A DNA stretch of 64,000 nt from NCBI GenBank assembly GCA_046350355.1, contig JAXMAN010000002.1, positions 62,001-126,000 on the forward strand, given 5' to 3'. Below the pieces are notes generated by a model. The model was not told the DNA's origin and did not search any database. It saw only the letters and a list, made by a program, of their open reading frames with translations. The position numbers and the translations under genes are program-made. Positions 42,520-50,297 of the stretch are shown piece by piece. This stretch comes from UBA966 sp046350355 (lineage in GTDB: Bacteria; Planctomycetota; Phycisphaerae; Phycisphaerales; SM1A02). Positions within the stretch are counted from its first letter, which is position 1, and each line of letters begins with the position of its first letter.

Positions 42520-42525
42520 TACGAT
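42520..42525 (+). promoter_or_regulatory. -10-like TACGAT before the YciI-like gene
   Basis: TACGATGCGCGC then ATG 42532: the hexamer is followed by 6 bases and the start codon. No Shine-Dalgarno site. Confidence 0.55.
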
Positions 42526-42531
42526 GCGCGC

Positions 42532-43053
42532 ATGCTCACACGACGATCCCCGATCGGCACGCCCCGAAGCGGCGCCGCGCACGCCGCGGTGCTCGCCGCG
42601 ACGCTCGCCGCCGCCGGCGCGCTTGCGGGATGCGCCACGCGCCCCGCGACGCCCGCGAAGCCCGCCTACGACGCCGCGCTCGCGAAGTCGCTGGGCGCGA
42701 ACGCCAACGGGATGCGCTCCTACATCTTCGTGCTCCTGCGCACCGGCCCCAAGCGCATGCCCGACGGCCCCGCGCGCAACGCGATGTTCGAGGGGCACAT
42801 GGCCAACATCCAGCGGCTCGCGAAGGAGGGCAAGCTCGTCCTCGCGGGCCCCTTCGACGGCAAGGACGGCTGGCGCGGGATGTTCGTCTTCGCGGTCGCG
42901 ACGATCGAGGAGGCGAAGGCCTGCGTCGACACCGATCCCGTCATCCAGAACGGCGAGATGGTCGCCGAGTACCACACCTGGTTCGGCAGCGCCGCGGTGA
43001 TGCAGGTGACATCGATTCACGAGCGCCTGGTGGCCCCGCAGCCCGCCAAGTAG
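42532..43053 (+). CDS. YciI-like (YCII domain) lipoprotein
   Basis: 173 residues. Lipoprotein signal with LAGC lipobox (AVLAATLAAAGALAGC). YCII-type ferredoxin-like domain from about residue 60: YIFVLLRTGPKR, MFEGHMANIQRLAKEGKLVLAGPFDGKDGWRGMFVFAVATIEEAKACVDTDPVIQNGEMVAEYHTWFG. The conserved His of YCII proteins is in FEGHMANI. Cytosolic homologues are small enzymes or regulators; a lipidated version is less usual and suggests envelope detoxification or binding. Confidence 0.87.
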   Translation: MLTRRSPIGTPRSGAAHAAVLAATLAAAGALAGCATRPATPAKPAYDAALAKSLGANANGMRSYIFVLLRTGPKRMPDGPARNAMFEGHMANIQRLAKEGKLVLAGPFDGKDGWRGMFVFAVATIEEAKACVDTDPVIQNGEMVAEYHTWFGSAAVMQVTSIHERLVAPQPAK

Positions 43054-43174
43054 GCCACGCAGCCTGCAAATCACGGGTTTCCGCTGGTGCCGCGGGGGGC
43101 CGGAGGTACCCTTTGGCCAGTGGCGCGCGTGGGGCGCGTCCGTGCCGACAGCCCGTCCTCGTGAGGAGCCAACG

Positions 43175-45400
43175 ATGAGCATCGCCGCCTTCTCCGCCCG
43201 TGCCGCGATCGCGGCGACGGCGGCCCTCGGATGCGCCGCCTTTGCACAGGTCGACCCGGGGGACTGTGGCGCCTGCTGCGCCGTGCCGCCGCAGGTCTCG
43301 GGCTTCACCGCGCCCGCGCTTGTCAGCACCATGGGCGGCGTCGTCGGCTCGGACTTCGTGGTCCACGCCTTCGGCGTCGGCGGCTGCACCACGCAGCCGC
43401 CCGGTCCGTGGGTCAACCCGCCCGCGTTCCGCCATCCCGACTGGACGCTCGCGAAGCTCGGCTCGGTCTTCGGCGTGACCGTCGACAGCCAGGGCAACGT
43501 CTATGTCGCGCACACTTCCGTCTACGACATCGACGCGCTCGGCACCGTCGGCGGCGGCGGGGCGGGCGCGATCTACAAGCTCGACAGCGCCACCGGCACG
43601 CCGAGCCTCTTCTGCACGCTCCCGAACTCCGCGCCCTGCTCGACGCCCGGCACCTTCTGCGCGCCCGGCATCGGCAACCTCACTTATTCCTGCGAGCACC
43701 ACTGCATCTACGCGACCGACTTCGAGGACGGCCGCATCTACCGCATCAGCATGACCGGCGCGCTGCTCGAGGCCTACAGCTTCGGCGACCAGGCGATCCA
43801 GAGCGCGGCGCCGATGCAGAACGACCCCATCGGCATCGCGCCCTGGGGCAAGCGCACCTGGGCGGTGGCGGTCGCGGGCGACCGGCTCTACTTCAGCGTC
43901 GTCCGCGCGGACATGAGCTACTTCCCGCAGATGCCCGGCGGCCCGCCGGGACCGCCGTATCCGCCGCCGGCCGCCGACCAGGAGATCTGGAGCATCCCGC
44001 TGACGCCCGTGACCGGCGCATTCGCGAGCGGCAACTCCACGCTCGAGATCCGCGTGCCCAAGTGCAACGTCGGCATCGTCAATCCCTTCAACACGCCGCT
44101 GCCGCCGGGCATCCTCTCGAACCCCGTCTCCGACATCGCCTTCGACGGCGACTGCTGCATGTACCTCGCCGAGCGCACGATGAACGACGCGACGACGACG
44201 GGCGCGCACTGCTCGCGGCTGCTCAAGTACTGCCGCGGCACCGACGGGACGCCGTGGTCGCCCTCGAACGACCTCTTCGAGGTGGGGCAGACCACCTGCT
44301 CGAACATCTCGCTGGCCGCGCCCAACTCCGACGCGGGCGGCGTGGGCATCGATCCCAGCACCTGCAACCTGGTGTGGACGACCGCCGACTACATGGAGAT
44401 GCCCTGGTGCAACGGCCCGGGCTGGTACTACGGCATCAACGGCCTGCCGCTCACCGGCGGCGTGAACGCCGCGGGCCTGCATATCGACATGAACGGCGAC
44501 GTGAGCTACTTCGACAAGACGCGCATCGGCAGCGTCGAGGTCGCATGCCGCGTCGCGGATCCGTGCACGGCCAGCGCGGTGGCGACCTGCCATCTTGGCC
44601 CCGACGGGCTGCCCGACGGCACCTACGACCTCTCGATCACCGTGCACAACGGGCTCGACGGGCAGGCCGCGAACTTCATCCTGCTGCCGGATCTGGGCAC
44701 CTACATCCCGCTGGTGCCGCCGCTGAATCCGGGCGAGTCGCGCAAGCTCACGACGACCGTCACGGGGCAGGGGCCGGGCACGCTCACGCTCGACATCGGC
44801 CTCTTCAACAGCTTCGGCGCCGATGGGCAGTGCTGCGGCATCCTCGATGTCGAGGTGGAGCTGCCCGACTGCGACTGCATGCTCGTCGAGCACCTGACCG
44901 TCGACTGCACGGACGACCGCGATCCGACGACCTTCTGGTACGACGTGCAGTTCACGGTGCGCAACACGAGCGCCTTCGTGGCCTCGCACTTCTTCATCAT
45001 CCCGGTCTCCGCAGGCGTGACGACCGTGCCGCAGTACGTGGCGCTGCCGGCGCTGCTGCCGGGCCAGACCGCGCCGATCTCGTTCACCCTCAAGTTCCCC
45101 GGTCCGCCGCCGGTCGGACCCGACGGCCTCTGGCACACCTCGATCAGCTTCAGCATGCACAGCGCGAACCTGGCGATCTGCTGCAAGAAGGTCTGGGAGA
45201 TCAGCGGTCCGCGCGAGTGCGCCGCGCCGCTGCTGGGCGACCTCGACGGCGATGGCGATGTCGACGGCGCCGACCTCGGCCGCATGCTCGCGGCGTGGGG
45301 CGCCGCGGCGGCGCCCGGCGCGCCGGGCGACCTCAACGTCGACGGCACGGTCGACGGCGTGGATCTGGGCGTGCTGCTGGGCGCGTGGGCGCCCCGCTGA
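43175..45400 (+). CDS. Large secreted protein with C-terminal dockerin-like repeats
   Basis: 741 residues. A signal peptide ends near AAFAQ. A Cys-rich N-terminal section (GDCGACCAVPP) leads into a probable beta-propeller (about 80-480) with repeats such as VFGVTVDSQGNVYVAHTSVYDID, IYKLDSATGTPSLFC, ISLAAPNSDAGGVGIDPSTCNLVW. Two immunoglobulin-like modules follow (about 460-690; YDLSITVHNGLDGQAANFILLPDLGTY and FWYDVQFTVRNTSAFVASHFFIIPVSAG). Two dockerin loops end it (DLDGDGDVDGADLGRMLAAWG, DLNVDGTVDGVDLGVLLGAWA). GAGGAG seven bases before ATG 43175 fixes the start. A palindromic repeat begins 5 bp after the stop. Extracellular; function unknown. Confidence 0.88.
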   Translation: MSIAAFSARAAIAATAALGCAAFAQVDPGDCGACCAVPPQVSGFTAPALVSTMGGVVGSDFVVHAFGVGGCTTQPPGPWVNPPAFRHPDWTLAKLGSVFGVTVDSQGNVYVAHTSVYDIDALGTVGGGGAGAIYKLDSATGTPSLFCTLPNSAPCSTPGTFCAPGIGNLTYSCEHHCIYATDFEDGRIYRISMTGALLEAYSFGDQAIQSAAPMQNDPIGIAPWGKRTWAVAVAGDRLYFSVVRADMSYFPQMPGGPPGPPYPPPAADQEIWSIPLTPVTGAFASGNSTLEIRVPKCNVGIVNPFNTPLPPGILSNPVSDIAFDGDCCMYLAERTMNDATTTGAHCSRLLKYCRGTDGTPWSPSNDLFEVGQTTCSNISLAAPNSDAGGVGIDPSTCNLVWTTADYMEMPWCNGPGWYYGINGLPLTGGVNAAGLHIDMNGDVSYFDKTRIGSVEVACRVADPCTASAVATCHLGPDGLPDGTYDLSITVHNGLDGQAANFILLPDLGTYIPLVPPLNPGESRKLTTTVTGQGPGTLTLDIGLFNSFGADGQCCGILDVEVELPDCDCMLVEHLTVDCTDDRDPTTFWYDVQFTVRNTSAFVASHFFIIPVSAGVTTVPQYVALPALLPGQTAPISFTLKFPGPPPVGPDGLWHTSISFSMHSANLAICCKKVWEISGPRECAAPLLGDLDGDGDVDGADLGRMLAAWGAAAAPGAPGDLNVDGTVDGVDLGVLLGAWAPR

Positions 45401-45405
45401 CCTCC

Positions 45406-45439
45406 GGAAAATATGCCGGGCATGCCCGGCATATTTTCC
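45406..45439. repeat. Dispersed palindrome, copy C
   Basis: A perfect 34-bp palindrome, GGAAAATATGCCGGGCA plus reverse complement, 5 bp after the TGA of the dockerin gene and 11 bp before the next ATG. It is the only sequence in that gap, so it may act as a terminator-like element or supply the TATTTT (45432-45437) of a promoter. Confidence 0.95.
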
Positions 45440-45450
45440 ACCCGATCCGG

Positions 45451-46368
45451 ATGACCGCAGAGCAGACGATCCAGCGTCCGATCCAGCCGCCATTCGCCAG
45501 CGCCGCCTGTCCGCGCTGCGGGCATCGGTGCGAGATCGATCCGGAACAGCCGCTCGCGCCGGTGCGGTGTCCGGATTGCGGGGGGGAGTTCGTTGGTGGG
45601 CGGGTGTGGGACGTCGCGCTCGCGGATCCGGCCGCGCGTCGGCGCTTCGCGTGGGCGCTGATCGTTGGTGGAGGGGCGTGCGTGCTTGGGATAGTCGCTC
45701 GAGAGGCGGGCCCGGTGCTCGTCGCGCTGGGTGTGCAGGTCGCCCGCGACGGACGCGGTTTTCAAAGCGCATGGATTGAACCGCTCCTGACGCTGATGGC
45801 GCATGTCGCGCAGTTCGTTTCCATCCCGGCGCAGTGGATGCTGCTTCGTGCTGGCCTGGCCGAGGCACGGCGCCCGCGCGCGATCTGGGCAGCGTGGGCG
45901 TGGCTGGTCGTGCAGTCGCTGTGCGTGTTGTTCAGCCTGCTTGTCCTTGCGGTGTGGATGAAGGATCGCGATCCGGGACAGTTCAGGCAGATGCAGGCGA
46001 CGTATGAATCGATCAGCGGGTCGCTTGGAGGCGTGCCGGGGAACCTGCACCTTTCGATCGCGTTCGCCATCCCGGCGGGCGTGGCCATCATGCTCCTGCT
46101 CCTGGGCCTGCCTTCCCCCGGTTTGGTCGGACGATCGGTGAAGTTGGCATGCTTGATCATCGCCGCTGGCATCGTGCTGCCGTTCATGGTCCGCAGTGCG
46201 ATGTCGATCCTGTCTGCGGTGGACTCAAACACGACCGTGCAGTTGGCCCAATCGGCCGCGTTCCGCGTGATCCACAGCGCAGCCACGCATTGGATCCCGT
46301 CTGCCACTGTCGCCATCGGCGGACTCATGCTCCTGCGGACGGGGATCCGCATGCGGGGCGCGCGATGA
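45451..46368 (+). CDS. Membrane protein with N-terminal zinc ribbon
   Basis: 305 residues. The N-terminus holds a CPRCGHRCEI...VRCPDCGGEF zinc ribbon (C-x2-C, about residues 20-45). Helices follow at about 68-95, 105-130, 147-172, 203-222, 235-252 and 285-300. No family recognised. The start codon lies 11 bp after palindrome C. The TGA overlaps the ATG of the next zinc-ribbon gene (ATGA), so the two are coupled. Confidence 0.82.
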   Translation: MTAEQTIQRPIQPPFASAACPRCGHRCEIDPEQPLAPVRCPDCGGEFVGGRVWDVALADPAARRRFAWALIVGGGACVLGIVAREAGPVLVALGVQVARDGRGFQSAWIEPLLTLMAHVAQFVSIPAQWMLLRAGLAEARRPRAIWAAWAWLVVQSLCVLFSLLVLAVWMKDRDPGQFRQMQATYESISGSLGGVPGNLHLSIAFAIPAGVAIMLLLLGLPSPGLVGRSVKLACLIIAAGIVLPFMVRSAMSILSAVDSNTTVQLAQSAAFRVIHSAATHWIPSATVAIGGLMLLRTGIRMRGAR

Positions 46369-46952
46369 AGCCCCGCGCGCCGCGCCGCCTCCGCATCGCC
46401 GCGTGGATCGCGATCGCGGTCGCGCTCGGGGCGGCCACGCTGCAGGTCGCGAGCGTCCGCTGGTCGATGCGCTACGCCTTCGAAGCCGGCCCGCTCAGCG
46501 TCTCGCTTGACGCGGCCGATGGGCTCGCCGCGATCTGGGTCGCGACCAAGACGGGCGTCATGGGCGTCTACGACGTGGGCTGGCACGCCTCCCGCACTTC
46601 GCCGGCGCCGGACGAGGGGATCTTCGGTCGCGCGCTCGGCGGCTCCTGGCGATGGATCCTCGCCGAAGGCGGCAACGAGGTCATCCCGCCGCACGCGCAC
46701 ACGGTCTGGCGGCTGCCCGGCATCATCGAGTACGAGAGCGATCCCGGCATGTGGGCGGATGGCGGCGTCGCGCGCACGCTCTCCTTCGTGGTGTGGCCGA
46801 TCCCCGTGATCGCCGGCGCCTGCGCCTGGTGGCTTTTCGGCGCGGCGCGCCGCGCGCAGCGGCGCGCGACGGGTCGATGCGTCCGCTGCGGCTACGACCG
46901 GACCGGCGTCGCCGCGGGCGCGTTGTGCCCCGAATGCGGCACCGCCGCCTGA
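46365..46952 (+). CDS. Membrane protein with C-terminal zinc ribbon (family member 1)
   Basis: 195 residues. Helix at about 10-30 (IAAWIAIAVALGAATLQVA), an extracytoplasmic region of about 110 residues (VRWSMRYAFEAGPLSVSLD...YESDPGMWAD), a second helix at about 140-160 (LSFVVWPIPVIAGACAWWLFG), then RCVRCGYDRTGVAAGALCPECG at the C-terminus. The same layout (TM, loop, TM, CxxCxxxL-G...CPECG) recurs at 49622, 50494 and 51937. Coupled to the preceding gene; its stop codon is part of palindrome D. Confidence 0.82.
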   Translation: MKPRAPRRLRIAAWIAIAVALGAATLQVASVRWSMRYAFEAGPLSVSLDAADGLAAIWVATKTGVMGVYDVGWHASRTSPAPDEGIFGRALGGSWRWILAEGGNEVIPPHAHTVWRLPGIIEYESDPGMWADGGVARTLSFVVWPIPVIAGACAWWLFGAARRAQRRATGRCVRCGYDRTGVAAGALCPECGTAA

Positions 46953-46982
46953 AAATATGCCGGGCATGCCCGGCATGTTTTC
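46951..46982. repeat. Dispersed palindrome, copy D
   Basis: 32-bp palindrome GAAAATATGCCGGGCA plus its complement, with one G-T pair (CATGTTTTC). The last two bases of the TGA stop at 46950-46952 belong to the repeat. An ATG inside it (46957) is in frame with the cyclase-like gene downstream, which could therefore be extended by 19 residues. Confidence 0.9.
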
Positions 46983-46995
46983 CGCCACGCGCATC

Positions 46996-47001
46996 TACGA
47001 T
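46996..47001 (+). promoter_or_regulatory. -10-like TACGAT before the cyclase-like gene
   Basis: TACGATCCGCGC, 12 bases before ATG 47014 and 14 bp after palindrome D. Confidence 0.4.
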
Positions 47002-47013
47002 CCGCGCAGCACG

Positions 47014-47742
47014 ATGGAACTCCGCCCCGCGAGCATCGTCATCCTCGACATCAGCGGATACACGAAGTTCATCCGGATGCACCGGCTCGCGGTCCTGCAC
47101 GCGGAGCACATCATCAACGACCTGCTCGAGCACGCGATCGCCGCCACCGGCGCGCCGCTGGTCGTCAACAAGCTCCAGGGCGACGCCGTCCTCATGTACG
47201 CGGTCGCCGACGACCACGCGCCCGCCGCGCGCGCGATCGTCGAGATGGTCACGCGCTCCTTCGACGCCTTCCGCCGCCGCGAGCTCGAGCTCGTCAGCGA
47301 CTGCAAGCTCTGCCCGTGCTCCGCGTGCACCAGCGTCCAGAACCTGCGCCTGAAGGCGATCCTCCACCACGGCGACGTCGTCTTCAAGCGCATGCGCCAA
47401 TTCGAGGAGATCGCCGGCCAGGAGGTCATCGTCGCGCACCGGCTGCTGAAGAACTCGATCGAGGCGGACGAGTACATCCTCGCCACCGACGCCTTCGACC
47501 GGCTCTTGGGCGGCGCGATCCCGGGCCACCGCCGCGAGGCGCGCCAGGAGCAGTGCGAGGGCATCGGCCCCGTCGCGGTCGCCGCGTACTTCGCCCAGGG
47601 CGCCGCGCCCGTCGCGCCGCCGCGCCGTACGCTGCTGCAGCGCGTGGGGATGTCGCTCTCGATGGACATGCACCTGCTCAAGCGCATCTTCCACCGCCCC
47701 GAGGGATTCGAGAATCTGCGGGCGGCGCAGGGCGGGCGCTGA
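47014..47742 (+). CDS. DUF2652 (class III cyclase-like) protein
   Basis: 242 residues, cytosolic. It starts MELRPASIVILDISGYTKFIRM, the nucleotide-cyclase-like first strand with a metal-binding Asp. LVVNKLQGDAVLMYAVAD carries the second Asp. CKLCPCSACTSVQNLRLKAILHHGDVVF and EEIAGQEVIVAHRLLKNSI are typical of DUF2652. Whether it makes cyclic nucleotides is unknown; the family has been predicted to be cyclase-like only. ATG 47014 matches the family start; an in-frame ATG lies in the palindrome at 46957. Confidence 0.88.
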   Translation: MELRPASIVILDISGYTKFIRMHRLAVLHAEHIINDLLEHAIAATGAPLVVNKLQGDAVLMYAVADDHAPAARAIVEMVTRSFDAFRRRELELVSDCKLCPCSACTSVQNLRLKAILHHGDVVFKRMRQFEEIAGQEVIVAHRLLKNSIEADEYILATDAFDRLLGGAIPGHRREARQEQCEGIGPVAVAAYFAQGAAPVAPPRRTLLQRVGMSLSMDMHLLKRIFHRPEGFENLRAAQGGR

Positions 47743-47796
47743 CAGCTGCGCATCGCCGCGCACCGTTTCGATGCACCGCTCACCGAGGAGAGATCC

Positions 47797-48942
47797 ATGA
47801 CCCGCTTCCGGATGGCGTTCGTTTCGACCCTGCTCGCACTGCTCGCGGCCGCCGTGGCGCATGCCGGAGAGGAGAAGGCGATCCCGATCGGCGGCGCGAC
47901 GCTGCACATCGCGGTGCCCGAGGGATGGAGCAGCAGCATCGACAACCAGACGCCGCCCACGATCACGCTCAAGGCCGCCGATCCGTCGAAGGCGAACCTG
48001 CTGCTCACCGCGGTCGGTCCGCAGACGACCGACGCCGCGCTGCGCAAGGCCGCGCTCACGACGGGGAACTTCTACGCCCCCGGTTCGGTGGAGAAGAAGG
48101 TCACGTTCACGGAGGTCAAGGGCAAGGCGATCCACGGCTTCATGTCCAGCTACACCGACGCGAGCAAGGGCACGGTCGAGTTTCGATATGTGACGGCGGG
48201 AAACCTCGTCAGCGGCAAGCGGGAGTTCATCGCGACCCTGCTGACGCAGTCGAAGGACGCGCCCGAACGCGCCGCCGGGCTCGAGGCGATCCGCTCGATC
48301 TCCGTCGTCGCGGACGGTCCCGAGGGCGCGCCCGCGGGTGCACCCGCCGGCGGGGCCGCGTCGAAGTCCGCATCGCGCGACGAACTGCGCATTCCCAGCC
48401 CCGACGGCTCCTGGGTGCTGGTCCTGCCCGGGAAGTGGCGGTCGCGCGGCGTGCAGGTTTCGCCGGACGGCAAGGCCGCGCAGGCCTCGGCGATCTCGGC
48501 CAACGGGCTGATGATGACGATCTTCCTGGAGCCGGCCGCGCAGTCCGACGGGAACGCCGAAGCCGCGCGCGCCTTCTACCTCGAGCGGATGAAGGAGAAC
48601 CCGCTGGGCATGGACGGCCTCAAGCAGCAGCTCGTCGGCGAGGTCGCCACGCTCGAGTACGACCAGGGCCTGGGCGACTTCACGCAGCACAACCTGAACG
48701 CGTACCTCGCGCACAAGGGCATCTGGGTCGACGTCCATGTCTCGAAGCCCGGCTTCAACGAACGCACCGACCGCGCGACGATCGACGCGCTCGTGAAGGG
48801 CATGCGCGCGGAGGATCGGACGCAGAAGTCGCTGGATGGCGGCTCGGGGTCCAAGGCGCAGGGGACGAAGCAGCAAGGGTCGAAGCAGCAGGGCTCGAAG
48901 CAGCAAGGCACGAAGCAGGGGGCGACGCCGCAGAATCCGTAG
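47797..48942 (+). CDS. Secreted protein, two similar domains, with repetitive KQQG tail
   Basis: 381 residues. Signal peptide MTRFRMAFVSTLLALLAAAVAHA. Two domains of about 150 residues (27-175 and 200-345) share a pattern: an amphipathic start (IPVGGATLHIAVPEGWSS versus LRIPSPDGSWVLVLPGKWRS), a central strand block, and a final segment (APERAAGLEAIRSISV versus RTDRATIDALVKGMRA). They resemble PsbP/DUF1795-like folds, but this is uncertain. The tail is built from repeats of S/T-KQQG. GAGGAGAG precedes ATG 47797. Confidence 0.82.
   Translation: MTRFRMAFVSTLLALLAAAVAHAGEEKAIPIGGATLHIAVPEGWSSSIDNQTPPTITLKAADPSKANLLLTAVGPQTTDAALRKAALTTGNFYAPGSVEKKVTFTEVKGKAIHGFMSSYTDASKGTVEFRYVTAGNLVSGKREFIATLLTQSKDAPERAAGLEAIRSISVVADGPEGAPAGAPAGGAASKSASRDELRIPSPDGSWVLVLPGKWRSRGVQVSPDGKAAQASAISANGLMMTIFLEPAAQSDGNAEAARAFYLERMKENPLGMDGLKQQLVGEVATLEYDQGLGDFTQHNLNAYLAHKGIWVDVHVSKPGFNERTDRATIDALVKGMRAEDRTQKSLDGGSGSKAQGTKQQGSKQQGSKQQGTKQGATPQNP
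48865..48920 (+). repeat. 15-bp tandem repeat encoding (S/T)KQQG
   Basis: Units ACGAAGCAGCAAGGG (48865), TCGAAGCAGCAGGGC (48880), TCGAAGCAGCAAGGC (48895) and a partial fourth at 48910. Being a multiple of three, changes in unit number keep the frame. Confidence 0.85.
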
Positions 48943-49023
48943 CAGGGGAACACGCCGTCGGCGCCGCAGGGGTGAGGGATGAAAGGCCGCGTCACCTGCG
49001 CGGTTATCAAGCAGGAATGCCAC

Positions 49024-49052
49024 TTGCGCAGGTGCCGGAGAGACCCTATGAT
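49024..49052 (+). promoter_or_regulatory. Promoter of tRNA-Gly: TTGCGC-17-TATGAT
   Basis: TTGCGC (49024-49029) and TATGAT (49047-49052) are separated by 17 bp, a good sigma-70-type promoter, 67 bp upstream of the tRNA. Between them and the tRNA a 10-bp inverted repeat (GGGGCGCGCG 49068-49077 with CGCGCGCCCC 49097-49106) could be a processing hairpin. Confidence 0.6.
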
Positions 49053-49118
49053 TCCCCGTTCCGAGATGGGGCGCGCGCGATGTTCGAAGTAGCGCACGCG
49101 CGCCCCTCCGGAAGTTTT

Positions 49119-49190
49119 GCGGGTGTAACTCAGTGGTAGAGTGCCACCTTGCCAAGGTGGATGTCGAGGGTTCAAGTCCCTTCACCCGCT
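49119..49190 (+). tRNA. tRNA-Gly (anticodon GCC)
   Basis: 72 nt. The acceptor stem GCGGGTG pairs with CACCCGC. D-arm region CTCAGTGGTAGAG; anticodon stem CCACC/GGTGG with loop TTGCCAA and anticodon GCC at 49151-49153; T-arm GAGGGTTCAAGTCCCTT. The discriminator is T, as in bacterial tRNA-Gly. CCA is not encoded. The 3' half is repeated 1153 bp downstream, so this gene served as an integration or duplication point. Confidence 0.97.
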
Positions 49191-49194
49191 CTCC
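49145..49194 (+). repeat. Direct repeat, proximal copy (tRNA-Gly 3' end; attL-like)
   Basis: Matches 50298-50347 at 48 of 50 positions, including 35 identical bases (49149-49183) from the anticodon loop through the T-arm. The match extends a few bases beyond the tRNA 3' end. This is what tyrosine recombinases leave at tRNA 3' ends. Confidence 0.85.
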
Positions 49195-49197
49195 GAA

Positions 49198-49229
49198 AAG
49201 GCCCTCCTTGCGAGGGCCTTGTCGTTTTT
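49198..49229 (+). terminator. Intrinsic terminator after tRNA-Gly
   Basis: AAGGCCCTC (49198-49206), loop CTTGC, GAGGGCCTT (49212-49220), then GTCGTTTTT. It starts 8 bp after the tRNA. Confidence 0.9.
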
Positions 49230-49250
49230 GGCACCGAAACTGGCACCGAG

Positions 49251-49487
49251 TCATCTCTGTCGATGCACAAGATCGCCTGCGCGAGGAAGCTCCACCTCGG
49301 CGTAGACCTCGGTCACCGGAGTGTGCTGGTGGCCAGCGACGATGACGCCCTCGGCGTCCACCACGATGGGCTGGCGGAAGCCGAACTGGCGGATGCTCTG
49401 GGCGACCGCGGCGACGGCGTCGTCGTTGTCGCGGGGGTTGCCCGGGTAGGGACGGATCGAGCCGGTCGGCCGCAGCTCGACCTTCAC
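49251..49487 (-). pseudogene. Relic: ParB-like N-terminus joined to an integrase C-terminal tail
   Basis: A 78-codon frame. The first 53 residues, MKVELRPTGSIRPYPGNPRDND...FGFRQPIVVDAEGVIVAGH, are the start of a phage-type ParB/Srx-fold protein, which normally continues with TR-x-KAA and is several times longer. After GH the sequence turns into QHTPVTEVYAEVELPRAGDLVHRQ, which looks like the GH...T-x-x-YAE end of a tyrosine recombinase with its catalytic Tyr. Both families have a GH at this point, so the join may have formed there. It lies beside the tRNA repeat, where an integrase gene is expected. Not a functional gene. Confidence 0.6.
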
Positions 49488-49609
49488 GTGGTCCCCCGGC
49501 GGTTCAGGTTGTCGGCAAGGCGATCGCTCACGCAGGGCTCCTGCGGGGCGACGCGCTCATCGTCGCATGCGCAGGGGCGGTGTCAAGCGGGCGGGAAGGG
49601 AATCTGAAC

Positions 49610-49615
49610 TACGCT
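49610..49615 (+). promoter_or_regulatory. -10-like TACGCT before zinc-ribbon gene 2
   Basis: TACGCTGCGGGC then GTG 49622: six bases separate the hexamer from the start. The same geometry and the same following codons occur at 50482 and 51925. Confidence 0.55.
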
Positions 49616-49621
49616 GCGGGC

Positions 49622-50098
49622 GTGCGCTTCCTGAAGCGGCTGACGATCCGGCTCCGGTGGCCAGCGGTGGTGGTGGCCGCCGCATTGCTAGCCGTCATCG
49701 CGCTGTCATGTCGCTATTCGTGGTTCGGCAGACTGCAGTGGGGGAACTCGACCTGGTCGCTGGGGGTCAACGCCACGGTCGTCGGGGGCCGCTGGAATGC
49801 GGACGTCTATCGGGACAACCTCGAGTACTTCCAATGGTTGGGACGGGCCGATTGGTCCGCATGGAGCATGGGAACCTACTTCGTCGCGAAAGCCTATGAG
49901 GACGTCCTGGCAGGCGCGTGGTTCGCGATGTGTCCGATCTGGTGGCTTGCGCTTCCGCCTGCGCTGCTCGCAGTCGCGGGCTTCCGCCTGAAGCGCCGCG
50001 AACAGACGCCCGGCCAGTGCAAACGCTGCGGCCACCCGCTAGCCGGCGCGGTGGTGTGCCCCGAGTGCGGCACGCCTGCGCCAGCATCGGCCGCGTGA
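49622..50098 (+). CDS. Membrane protein with C-terminal zinc ribbon (family member 2)
   Basis: 158 residues from a GTG (VRFLKRLTIRLRWPAVVVA). Helix 1 at about 14-30, an extracytoplasmic loop of about 70 residues with little conservation (WGNSTWSLGVNATVVGG), helix 2 at about 105-122 (MCPIWWLALPPALLAVAGF), then LKRREQTPGQCKRCGHPLAGAVVCPECGT. The GTG is preferred over an upstream ATG (49580) because the paralogs at 50494 and 51937 start at the identical codons and all have TACGCT six bases before. It lies between the two tRNA repeats, so it may be cargo of the integrated segment. Confidence 0.8.
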   Translation: MRFLKRLTIRLRWPAVVVAAALLAVIALSCRYSWFGRLQWGNSTWSLGVNATVVGGRWNADVYRDNLEYFQWLGRADWSAWSMGTYFVAKAYEDVLAGAWFAMCPIWWLALPPALLAVAGFRLKRREQTPGQCKRCGHPLAGAVVCPECGTPAPASAA

Positions 50099-50297
50099 GC
50101 ACGCGTCGACCGCGCGAAGAGTTATCTCAGCGGCCACTCGCATCGCCGATTTGGACCAGATTTGGACCAGCGCATCCGTGCGCGTGTGTTTCCGTCTGCG
50201 CGTATCCGTCGCGACTATCGGCACTCAACCCCTTGTCCCCGCGTGCGTTGTGTGCTGATGTGTTCCGAAGTGGTGCGGAGTGCTACGCGACATTTCG

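Noticed and set aside
26565..46982. Palindromes as ordinary intrinsic terminators
   Set aside because: One copy lies inside a coding sequence, one lies between divergent starts, there is no loop and no T-run on the 3' side beyond the stem itself.
48865..48920. CRISPR-like repeats
   Set aside because: Units are contiguous 15-mers without spacers and encode a peptide repeat.
48943..49254. Minus-strand frame containing VKGLEPSTSTLARWHSTTELHPQ
   Set aside because: This is the well-known spurious translation of the antisense of tRNA-Gly, not a protein.
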